DNA from: Delphinus delphis
Lineage: Eukaryota; Chordata; Mammalia; Artiodactyla; Delphinidae
Reading direction: 5' to 3'
Length of the DNA stretch: 64,000 nt
NCBI RefSeq assembly: GCF_949987515.2
Contig: NC_082690.1
Span: forward strand, 102,856,400 to 102,920,399
The first letter of the stretch is position 1. The number at the start of each line of letters is the position of its first letter. Below, piece after piece: positions 13,047 through 25,000 of the stretch. The position numbers and the translations under genes were made by a program. The notes beneath the pieces are model-generated. The model was not told the DNA's origin and ran no database searches. It saw only the letters and a list, made by a program, of their open reading frames with translations.

Positions 13047-16000
13047 CTCTCTAAACGCAGAGCAGACGAGGGCGGCTGTGTGAGGGCTGGGTCCTCCTGT
13101 CTCCGGATCTGCCACTGCACTGAGCTTGGGCTGAGCACCAGTCGGTGTCTGCGATGCTTCACGAATGAATGAACCAACGTATGAGCAAGTGGATGAGCCG
13201 ACAACCAGGAACAAGCTACGTCCTTACGTGTGCACGCGCAGAACAGATGCCTCCGAGACCCAGGAGCGCCCCGGGAGGGTGGCTGTCACAGCCCAGACAC
13301 ATTCGGGGTCCCCCTCCCCACAGTGCCGCAGCGCGAGGCATCGCCCTACGCTGTGCATCCTCTCTGGGACGAAGTTCTCAGGGGCTCTGACCAGGGCTGG
13401 CGCCTCCCCACCACCAATCTCTCACTGGCACCACCACCAACTTCTCCAGACAGAGGGGGTGTGGGTGAGAGGCAAGGTCGGGGAAGGGGCCAGGGGCGCG
13501 GGCAGGGCGGTTACCGAGGTTGACGGTGAGCTTCATCTGGCCCCCGTCCAGCTCCAGGCGCAGGGTGTCAGCTGACTCCCTGGAGGTGGTGGCCATCATG
13601 AGCCCGTAGGCCCGCTGAGACATGAAGCGCAGAGACACGTCCTCCGCCTCCGTGTGCATGGCGTTGGGCAGCATGATCTTCATGTACATGGAGCCATCGT
13701 AGCTCAGGACCGTGGCCTCTGCCCCAGGAGTGGGGGGAGGGAGAAGGGGGGAACAGGCAGAGGTCAGTGGAGGGAGAGAGAAGACCCAGAGAATCAGTGC
13801 AGGGATGGCAGGCCCAGGGCTGGTCTACGAGGGGCACAGGGATGGGCAGGGGGCACCGGGATGACAGCCAGCCTCACCTCTCTCACAGACCCGCCCCAGA
13901 AAGCCGGTCCCGACGCAGTCACAGACGAAGCGGTTCCAGCCCTCTCGACAGACGCCGCCATTGCGGCAAGGGGCGGAGTTACACTGCTTCAGCGTCTCCC
14001 GGGAGCAGAAGGGGGCGACGCCCACAGCCGCCTGCGCCTCAGCCAGGCCCCGGAGGTCTCGGCTACGCCCGTCTATGAAGAGGTCCCGCACGCAACCCAC
14101 GTAGCCAGCCCGGAGCGCCGCCGTCCACACCTCTGGGGGCAGGGGCAGGTCCACCCGCCCGCCTTCAGGTAGGCCGCCCAGGTACAGCTCGCTCTCCAGG
14201 TCCAGAATCTCGCTCTCCCCGGTGGCTAAGAATGGCGTGCTGCGGCTGTTCACCGAGATGGAGCCTGCAGATGGAGAAAGAGTGGGCTTCAGTGGGGAGG
14301 GCAGGACAGAGAGACCCCACAGGCCAGAAAAGGATGTCCTGCCCTCACACCGCAGGCAGCCCTGGGCTGCAGACACTGCTTGACAAAGGTGCCAAGTTCA
14401 GGAACCAGTGTGAACCAGCCCCAGCCCAGCTGCAGCGTGCAGTGGGCCTCTGTCCGGACTCCTCCTTCCCACCAGAGCAAGTCCTCAGAGGATGTACAGG
14501 AGGTGGACGCGCCCCCAAAGGGCTGGATCCTTCACATGTCCTTCCCCCAGCCAGCCCCTTAGACCAGGAGTCAGAGGCAGAGACCCCCAAGGAAGCTGAA
14601 AGGCTTGAATCCAAAGGGTTTCCCCCACTAACATTTATTGAGCTTTAATGACTATATTTCCAGGCACTTAGCCCATCATGTATATCATATCTCTTAAGTC
14701 TCACGGTAACCCTATGAAATTGGTCCTTTACGATCCCACTTTGAAATGGCAGATGCGGCTTAGAGAGACTGGGGAAGCTGCCCAAAGTGCCGCAGCGAGT
14801 AAGGACCAGAGCCAAAGTACCACCCACATGGCAGGACCCCAGAACCTGCATCTCCCACCCCCCGACCTGGAGAGATAGTCAGGCTGATCAGCTCCTGGAG
14901 CCTGTGAGACAGGACGGCAGCCAGGAAAGGGAAACCAAGCATGGAGCTTCTGTGTTGTAAGAGTTCTTTGGATGGAGCGGCTGGTTATCTTAGAAAAAGG
15001 ATTTGGGATCAGGTGCGAGCTTCAAAGCCTTTCCTGAGATCTCAAGAAACCAAAACCTATACGTTAGAAGCCTTATTCCGTTCGTAATTTTTATTCCATA
15101 CATTCTCCTCCCGCTCTCCTTTCTCAAGTTTGGAAGAATTCTTTAAAAGATAAAAATAAAAAGTCTGCCTATCTCAGAGGGGCTAATAGAGAGAGGTAAG
15201 GATGGTTTGATCCACGCTAGGCCTGATCGGGCAGAGATCGGGGGTGGGGAGTGGTAAGAGACAGCATGGGCACCAAGCGTGGAGTGGCAGGAGCAGGACC
15301 AGGGCCTCCTCTGCACACTTGGCTCCGCACCTGGAGCATGTGCTCCTCTGTGCAAACCCTTCCCTGCACCAGAGAGGCCCTTCCCCTGGGCCCCATTTTA
15401 ACACCATGGTCCCTGGCTTGTCCTCCCCGACAAGGTGTCCGATCCCCACTGCTCCTCCCGGCCCCCCAAACGTGGCCCCCAATCACCCACACTTCTATTT
15501 GTAGCAGGTTCCCCAGGTGCTTCCACCCACCCCCTGTGGGGCCTCCTGGACACGGACACCACCCAACTGGACTCTCCACAGACGAACAGAATATGAAAGA
15601 AGGAAGGGGGTGGAAGGCTATGGTGGGGAAAGGGTGTACAATGGAGAGTCAGCAAAAGGAAAGGAAAGTGAATATAGGTCTTCTTTCAAGGTGACTCTAA
15701 AACATGGGAAGGGAACAAACCAAGTGTCCCACGACAGATGGGTAGATAAACAAAAGGTGGTCTATCCATATAACGGAACGTTATTCAGCTGTGAAACAGG
15801 AAGGAAATGCCATCACATGCTACAACGTGGATGAACCCTGGGGACGTTATGCTAAGTGACATAAGCCACACACAAAAGGACAAATATTGTGTGATTCCAC
15901 GTACAGGAGGTCCCTAGAGTAGGCAATTCATAGACAGAAAGTGGGATGGTGGTAAACGGGCTGGGGGACGGGGAGTTAGTATTTATGTGGACAGAATTTC

Positions 16001-19000
16001 AGTTTGGGAAGATGAAAACATTCTGGAGATGGAGGGTGGGGATAGTTACACAACAATGTAAATGCCCTTAATGCCACTGAACGGTGCACTTAAACATGAT
16101 TAAAATGGTAAATTTTATGTTATGTATAAATTACCACAATAAAATTTAGAAACATGGGGAAGGTCAAAGAGAGCTTTGTGGGAGTGACTGTCCCAAGTCT
16201 GTGCTGGTGTACACGAACAAATGTGGGCCATCAGAAATGGTCGGGGCTTCCCTGGCGGCACAGTGGTTGAGAGTCCGCCTGCCGACGCAGGGGACGCGGG
16301 TTCGTGCCCCGGTCCGGGAGGATCCCACATGCCGCAAAGCGGCTGGGCCCGTGAGCCATGGTCACTGAGCCTGCGCGTCCGGAGCCTGCACTCCGCAACG
16401 GGAGAGGCCACAGCAGTGAGAGGCCCGCGTACTGCTAAAAAAAAAAAAAAAGAGCTGGTCAAAGTGACCCAAGGACTAGCCAGGGCTGGTGTGTGGGCTC
16501 TGGAGATCGAGCGAGGCTAAGGAGACCACTTCCTGAAGACAGAGAAGAGCGGAAGGCCCTGGGGTTCTATGCAAGACCTGAGCAGATTTCCAACCTAGAG
16601 AGTTACAGATCCCCTGTGTGGAAACCCTGGGAGGCAACAAGTTCTCTGTGAAGACTCCCTGGTACCATCATGACACAAAACAAGGGGACGAAGCCATTTA
16701 CCGCAAAGCCTGGGGAAGCCTCATTTCCCTGAGGAAAGGAGAGGAAGAAACAAGCAAGCCCACGAGAGGCCAACACCTCCGGGAGCCATGGCAGCCCCTT
16801 CCTCCCTGTGTGTGCGGGGACGCTCACTCCACCCAGACATGAAGCCCCATGCAGCGACAGCTGGGGGAGCATGAAAATTTAGCTGACGTTGATAAGAGCT
16901 TAAATTGGATAATGTGTCAGTTCTCATTTATATCAATTCTTTCTCTTATGTCCAGCAAGATGGAGAAGAGTAAAGAGAAATAGGCAGAAAACAGAAAGAG
17001 GATGGGAAAGGAAGACTGAAAAAGAAGAGCGGAGGAGGGGTGGCAAGAAGCAGCAGACGATTCAAGAACAGCACCTGCCCGGCCCCAGTGCCCTCCGCCT
17101 CGCTGCTTTACTGTGCAAGAACCTCACCACGCGGAGCGTGGTGTTTACTGTCTGTGTCTCCCCACTGGAACACGAGCTCCTGGACAGCCAAGACTCCAGC
17201 TCAGCACTGCCCCATCCCAGCACCCTGGACAGCGCCTGGCGCACAGTAGGTGCTTGCTAAATATTTAAGTGAGTTAATAAAGAAGTTTGAATGAATCTAG
17301 ATAGAAGGGAGGCAAGGTTGGGAAGTTTTTTTAAGAAAACAAGATAGGGACTTCCTGGTGGTCCAGTGGTTAAGAATCTGCCTTCCAGTGCAGGGGACGC
17401 GAGTTTGATCCCCGCTCAGAGAACTAAGATCCCACACGCCACAGGGCAACTAAGCCCGTGTACCACAACTACAGAGCCCATGCACCTTGGAGCCCACACG
17501 CCACAACTAGAGAGAAGCATGCACACAGCAAATAAGACCCGACGCGGCCAAAAATAAATAAATGTTTTAAAAAGACAGAGAGAGAGAGAACGGGATAACC
17601 ACTGTGTTACACAGTGCACTAACGCTTTTACAGGTGTTCTCTTGATTTTCCCTCCTGAGCACCCAGTTTAATGATCCTTTTATAAAGAAGGAAACTGAGG
17701 CTGCAGGGGGTTGAGGGACGGCCTAGAGTCACACACGCAGGAAGTGGGAGCATGAGGTGTGTGCCCGGGTCCGACTGACTCCATTCTTTCCACCAAGGCA
17801 CCACGCAACAGGAACAACAGAGGGGCTGGGAGGGCCAGGGGAGGGCGGGAGGAGAACAGCCAAAGAGACCGTCAGGGTGGGTGGAGAGGGGCGGGCAGGG
17901 GAAAGGGGAAGGTCCAGAGGCCTCTGACCTTTGCGCCCGTCCCTCTGGAAGTCCACATGGCACCACTCGCCGTCGTTGACCTTGCGGCTGGACGCCCGCA
18001 GCTTGATGCCCCCAGACCCCATGTCCAGCAGAAGGTAGAGGTAGCCGTCCAACAGCTCCATGGCAAAGTAGTCAGCCCGCGGGGCAGCACCGTGGCTGCC
18101 GGCCCCAGCCCCGGCCCGCCGGCCCTGGCTGAAGAGCAGCAGCCCGTTGGGCTCAGTGGTGCGGAAGTCTAGCGAGATCGAGCCGGTGCGCTTGGCGCTC
18201 CAGTGGGGCAGCGCCACAAAGGCCTCAGGGCTCTCGAAGGTCACAGGGTCCAGGGCAGCCACATCCTCACAGCGGAAAGACAGGTCCCCCTGCAGCTTCA
18301 TCTTGGGGTCTCCTTCCTTTGCCAGGCGGGACAGCTCCAGCTTGAAGTCATTATTCTTATACACCACCTGCAGCGAGGGGTGGGGGTGGGATGAAGAAGA
18401 GGAAGCAGTTTAGGGCCTGGCCACTCCTGCCCAGTGGCATGGGCCCCTGCCACCCAGCCCCGGGGCCCCACTCCACACCCCAGACCGTTGTTCTAGAACT
18501 GCACGAGCAGAGGCTGTGAACAGCACCTCCCTTGCCCCACTTATTTCTCTGTCCTGTCTCCCTGCCCAGCACAAGCACGGCGGCCCTCGGGGCTACTGAA
18601 TTGCAGTTCGTAATAACCGCAGGACAATCGCCACTGACGTTTGGTTGACATTTATGCTCTCATCTGCTCCTCACAGCCGCCTTGAGAAGTAGGTACTGAC
18701 CACTCGTTTTACAGACGAGGAAACTAAGAGTCAGACAGGTCAAGGGACCTGGCCAAGGTCATGGAGCTAGTGAGTGGGCCTTAAACACAGGTCTTTAGTG
18801 TTCACGTCCACCACTCTTGCCTCTGTACACAGCTGCCTCGAGGGTCCTCCGAGAGGACGGGGGCCTTTGGGGCTCAAGGAGGCAAGAGAGAAGCCGGAGT
18901 CAATGGGCCTTAGGTTTTGAAGAGAGATCTCCCACCACTGACCAGAAGGAACAGAGGCCCCAGGCAGCTGGCCGGTCAGACCGAATCACACTGCAGACAG

Positions 19001-22000
19001 GGTTCCCGGGCTACCCCTGGCCCCCTCCTGGCCCTACTCACATCCTTGAGGCAGCCCATGAAGTTGTTGCTGACGGGCGAGCCCGGCAGGTCTGCCGTGT
19101 TGGGGCTGCCCCCAATGTAGAAGAAGTCGTCAGAGCCCAGCATGGTGTAATCCTCCTGCGTGTAGCCTGTGGTGGTCAGGATCCCGTCCACGGAGATGGT
19201 CACCTGCCCAGCCCAGGGAGGGAGGGGGAGAGACAAGGAGACAACCGGCATCAACCCCCTGGGAAGAGCCTCGGGCTGGGCAAGGGAGGGGCCGGGGGGC
19301 AGCAGGGGAGGGGGACCCCCCCATTTTTATGTCTGCTTGTCTCAGAGGAGGAACAGTGGGGGTGTGGGGGGGAAGTGGGGGAAGGAGGCAGCACAAGATT
19401 TGATGGTTTCAGGGTGGGCTAAGGCCCAGCGCGGCAGGCAGAGGCCTGAAGCGCGCTCGAAGTGCTCACTGTGAACAGCACCAAGAAGTGGCTCTGGACG
19501 GGAGTGGGAGCTTTGGGAGGGGCCCCAGCAGGGCAGGATGCAAGTGGCGCCCTCGATTCTCTCCTCTTGAAGGGGTCTCTGGACCCCCATGTGACTTCAG
19601 AGCATCTTTCATAAACAAGGCAGAGAACACCCATTCTCCTGGGGTGCTGGTGGCTTGGACCCCCCCTGCAGCTCTCCCTGCAGGGCGTGGAGGAGTCCTT
19701 TCAATCTTAGCCAGGAGGGAGGTGGACAACAGCAAGGGCATGAGGAACAGGAACCCAGATACTCCTGGGGAGACTTGGAACTTCCTGGGGGACACATAGC
19801 ACCCTTCAGGGCTGATTCCCACCAGCACCCCCCTAACTGGTCCTAGCCCCCTTGCTGAGTCTGTCTCTTTACTCTCCAAGTCACTTCCTTGTCCCCCAAG
19901 GAGAGGGCAGCCGTTGGCCTATTCATCAGTCTGTCTGATTCATTCACCACCACCGTCATCGGGGCCAGAGTAAGGAACAGAGGGGGACAGGCTAACCTCA
20001 TGTTACCTTGACCCTGGGCTGAGAAGTCAGGTAAGAAAGCAAGATGGGTAGGGATGGGGGCATACCTGGTGCTCTGAGGAGGTGAAAGGGGCTCAGTAGT
20101 GGCCTGGAGAAGGCTGAAGTGACCTTGGGGGGCAGTGACAATACAGGGAACTCCTGATTCCCTGCTCCCCAGACAAATGTCCACCTAAGCCCTGAAAAGT
20201 CTAGCTGTAGGAGCATCCCACACCCAGCCAGGTTGTGGGGAAGAGCCGAGGCCAGGGGACCATAAGCCCCCGCTCTCTGGAGGCTGTGGATTAGGACGGT
20301 CAGGCTCCTGCAGCGGTGATCAGGAAGCTGACTCGCGGTGAACCCGACACTGTGCTTCTGCAGGCCACAGCTCACCCCAATCCCACACTCCAAGCATGCC
20401 TCAGCACCCCCTTTTTGGGCCAAGTCTGGAGACTGGGGCCTTCTAATCGCAGCCCGTGATGTCCTCCCCACATCAGTCCATACCCACATGCCACCAGCCA
20501 TCTTCCAGTGACTGGTCGCCAGGGTTCCACTGTTGCAGGGCCGCAGAGTGGGTGTTAGGAACACCTAAGGGACATGGGCAGAATGGGGCCAAGGGGAACG
20601 TCCCTCACAGGCCCCTCGAGTCCCCCTCATGCTGGGCTGGAGCCTCACAGTGAGAGGGGAGGGGCCGAAGGGGCCCCCTCCTGGGAGCCATCAAATCTTG
20701 TGCTGGGGGGACTAGGTTCAAGGACAGAGGTAAGGGGGCGTCTTTGTGGAAGCGGGCACTTTGAAGCTTTTGAGTCTTGTTTTGAGGGGAGGGTTCGTCA
20801 TTATTGTTTATTTCTTCTTCCCTCCACCCTACCCGAGGCTAGGAAGTGGAGATCTGGGTGGAAAAGGGAAGGGTCAAAGTATTAGTCACAAAAACATGCA
20901 GACAAGATTAGAACAGGCAGAAGGGGGCTGGAGAAAGGGCAGAAGGGGGCTGGGACACAGAGATGGGGGTAAGACAGGGAGGCAGGGGGAAGGGGCCTCC
21001 ATACTGCCCTCCGTCTCCACTCCCGGGGCTGCACTGAGAGACCAGGAATTGGGCCACTATTAGTTCCTGAGCCTGTGTCTGGTCACCCCAGCTAGAGAGT
21101 CAGCTCCTGAAGGCCAGGCCCCTGGCCTGATGTGTCCTTGTAACCCTACTAATCCCAGCACAGTCCAGGGGACACGTCTCCATCATTAAAATGAATGTCA
21201 AGTCACCTTGTGACCCAGGGCCACACTTGGCTCTCACTTGCCTGTGTCCCATCTATGAACCCAGCGCCTCGGGGGCCTTTGGTGGACAGAATCTCAGTCC
21301 TCCAAGACTGCTCTGATGGGATGACCCTGCTCCTGTGCATGAGGAGGGCCCTCCCAGCCCCAAAGCTCCCCCAGAAGAGGCTCTTCCTCGCTCTATATAT
21401 ACGTCGGCCTACCAGCAGCCTGAGCCACTCAGGTGTCTTCCCTCCCCAGCCCCAGAGGCCAGGGCACCAGCTACCGGCATCTTCCTCACCCTATGGGCCC
21501 TCTTCCGCCAGTCCATTCAGCCAGCTCACCTGCCTTCGCCCTCAGAGTTAGAAGGACCTGACTTGGGGGGGACCCTCCTCAACTCCCCTCCAGACTGGGC
21601 ACAGATCTGACCTTGCCCGCCATGGCTTTACGCAAATCACCACCACGTGGTGCCCCTATTGGGAAAGGGCTGACTTAATCCCTTTTGTATCTGTCCCTAT
21701 TTTAGAGCCACCCCGGCCCAGGGGGTGGGGAGAGGGTAGCAGGAGGCAGGGTAACACAGGGTGCACAGAGGAAGGGGGGGTGGTCAGCCTGGGGGTGGGG
21801 GAAGAAGAGAGAGAAAGGGGGAGACGGGCACTGGGTAGAAAGGAAGCCAAGGGTCGGGGGAATGGAGGAAGGTCTCTGGGGAAGGCAAGGAGGGAGATGA
21901 CTGAGATTAGTAAAACCCAACTGTTCCCTCAGACAAATCAAAGTCCAGACACAAAAATGGCAGGTTCGTTAGTAAAAGCAGGAAACAGGGGAATAATTCC

Positions 22001-25000
22001 CCCGGTCCCCCTCCACCCCAGGGGTTCATGATGCCCCTGCCCCCCAACCCCCCCGCGCAGCTTCTGGAAGGGGTGGGGACGGCAGGGGAAGAGGGCAGAG
22101 CGGGGGCATGCGACACAGAACAGCCACCACAGCTAGGACGCGTGCAGGTTAGAGGGCCAGGGTGGGGGGCCTGGCCCATCAGGACAGGCGAGAGAAAGGC
22201 AGCCACAGGTGGGAAGGCATGCGGGACCGGGGGGCATTGGGAAGAGCCGAGATGGAGGCGAAAGAGCTGTAGGGGTGCAGGAAGGAGAAGCTTCCTTTCA
22301 ACGGAGGAAGGGAGAGGAGCCACCACTAGAACAGAGACATGTACAGATTGAGAAAGAAAGGGATGGGACATTAGACTCAGACCTTCCTCCCCAGAGGGTG
22401 ACCCAGACACTCATTCCCACCACCCATTCACCACTGATCACTGATCGCCGACCCCAGACACGCCTGCTCACACACCACGTCTTACTGAAGGCAGTGGGAG
22501 GGAGTCTTGACAGGCTCATTTCCAAGCAGAATCCTTTTTTGTCATCAGAACCACGGCTAGCACCCCAAGACACAGCAGGTACCCTGCACCCAACCCACAC
22601 CAATCCACGCAACACAGACAGGCTGGGCCCTGAGTGGGGCTGAGTAGGACAAGAGGAACGAGCCACAGCTCTGCCCTGGAAGAGCCACGGCCAGCCAGGG
22701 ATGAGGGGAAGGAGCCAGGAGACTCAGGAGCCCAGCGCCCAACCCCCGCTGTTCCCCGGGCACGGGGCGGGTGGCTAGAGGTGGCTGCAGGGGGCAGCCT
22801 ATGACCTGGGTGGGCTCTTAACCCTCCCTACTGGCCCCACCTCTCTTCTGCTCTGCTCTGCTCTGCTCCTCTCCCCCTTAGGCAGGCTGCTAGGACGTGA
22901 AACCAGGTCTTGGCCACAAATCCACTCGGGCATTCCATGCCCACCGCACACCTGGAGGAAAGGCTATGAAAGAGGAAAATACCCCTCTGACATCATCCAG
23001 AGCCTTTCCCAGCTCCCTGCTACCATCACAGGGTTGCTGACCTTCCTGGGAGGGGGATTATTTGGGGGAGAATAAGACTGTTTTTAACCTGTAGGTAGGC
23101 TAGATGGGCTTTGGGGAGTCATGACACCCCTTGGCATTGTATGCAAACGGCTTCAATGGGCTTCTTTCTCCTGCGAGAGTCCACTGCTGCCACCAAATTC
23201 TCAGAAGGTTCCTGAGCCAAAGACGGGTAAGGACAACTAGTCTAGGAAGAAGGTCCTGGCCTGCCCTTAGGACTGTGGACGTGGGAGCATGAGGGCATGA
23301 GGACGGAGGACAGCCGAGGGAGCGTGTGCAGCCCTGTTACATGTTTGAGTTTAGCCATCTGCTTGGGGTGGGGAGAAGCTGCAGAGAGAAACAGGTTGGA
23401 AAGACACACCAGGAAGATGACCTAACCAGCAGTGATAGCCCCACGGTGAATCCTGATGACTGGATTTAATAAAGTTTGGGAACAGAAACTTCATGTCACA
23501 AATCCTGAGTTCTCCTGTGGCTTTTACCATCTTCCAGAACAATCTCACTTTACATCTCTGACTCTCATCTGTAAAAGGGGTTTAACAACTTCCATCACTC
23601 CTGCTTCTCCCAGGCTTACTATGAGGATCAAATGAGATCAATAAAGTGAAACCACTGAACTCTTCCACTACTTGCTATATGACCCCAGGCCTTCTTGGGC
23701 CTCAGTTTCCCCATCTGTTAACTGGGAATAATCTCTGCCTGCTGCCTGCAATCTAGGCATTCATCGAGTTTAAATGATAGTCAAAAGATGAGAGCTATTT
23801 AGAAGAAGCAAAGCCTCCAGTGTCACGAGCAGAGAACACTTCTTTCAGCCTGACCACACCTGACCCAAACCTCTCCACTGGTTGGCCTTTTTGATCCGGA
23901 TCCACCCTCTCCCCCAAGGAGGAATACTCAAATAACAAAAAGAGTCCATATAAAGAAGTTAGTAAAAATAAATACAAAACCAACCAGAGTCCAGCCGAGG
24001 AATGCCCGGGAATCAGAGCAGGTTGAACCCTGTCTCTTTGGGTGCCCGGTTGTCTGACTCCATTCTTGGCTGAAAGTGCTGATCCCTGGAACAGGTATCT
24101 GAGGGTTTATGAGGCAACTCAGGCCACCCATGGGCACCAGCTCTGGTTGTCAAGCAGTGATGCTCATGCTAGAAAGCGTGGACTTTGGAGACTTAGAAAT
24201 TCACAGGGACTTTCCTGGCAAGGTCTGAAACCAGACAGGGTTGTTTGCTTCTTGACCAACTTAACCAAGTCATTCCATCCTCCCCAGGCCCGATTCCTGG
24301 GGCATTCTGGGGTTTCATGTAGTTATTTTGGGACTGATTCCCAAGCAAGGACGGTAATAGGATCTCCAATGGGGCCAGATATGCTGTATTCTCCAGGGTT
24401 TGCTATGAGAAGGGAATTGCTTCTTTACAAAACTTCCCTGCTCTGGAAACACGGAGATCATCAGTTAACATCTCATAAAGCTTAATAAAATTATAATTCC
24501 CTTTACAGAATACACACGCTTTCACTTCCATTCCCCTTCCTGATCTTCACACTGACCCCATGACATAGGCAATGCAGGTATATCAGCAGCTCATTTGGTA
24601 GCTGAGAAAACAGCTTTAGCCCCAGTTCACACAGTTTTTAACTGAACTGAGACTAGAAGGAAGGGGAGGTCTGTAGGGCCCTGATTCTCAGATGGTATCC
24701 CCAGGGGTTGGCTTTATCTTGCCTCCCTTCTGTCCCTGAAGTCACAGTTCAGCTGTCTAGTGAAGCTCTGTAAAGAAAGAGTTCTAAATGCCCAGCTCCT
24801 AACAGGTACTCAGTGGCCTGGCCTGAGGTGTGGACAGCAGTGAACTCCTAGCAGCAGCAGCTGGAGAACAAGGCCCGTGGAGGAGCCGTGCTGGGACCAC
24901 CACATGGCTCCACCTAAACACTGGGACGACAGAGTGGCCAAATGAGGTCTTGGACTGGGGAGGGCTAGGCTGGCCGTGGCCACGGGCACTAGCTCAGGAC

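Larger units (their letters stand above)
7461..13514 (-). other. NRXN2: NRXN2 intron 11
   Basis: A 6054-bp intron before the SS3 exon. It holds a T-rich tract (7516-7541), MIR fragments at about 8530-8640, 11085-11290 and 12830-12960, an L2-like 3' end at about 12480-12600, and a (CA)n repeat at 12996-13044. Bases 8960-9100 are very purine-rich on the plus strand. No other exon recognised. Confidence 0.8.
14265..17928 (-). other. NRXN2: NRXN2 intron 9
   Basis: A 3664-bp intron rich in repeats: a MIR at 14640-14830, an L1 3' end at 15690-16149, two CHR-type SINEs (16243-16451 and 17347-17574), an L2-like fragment at about 17120-17280 and a MIR at about 17640-17790. Confidence 0.8.
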
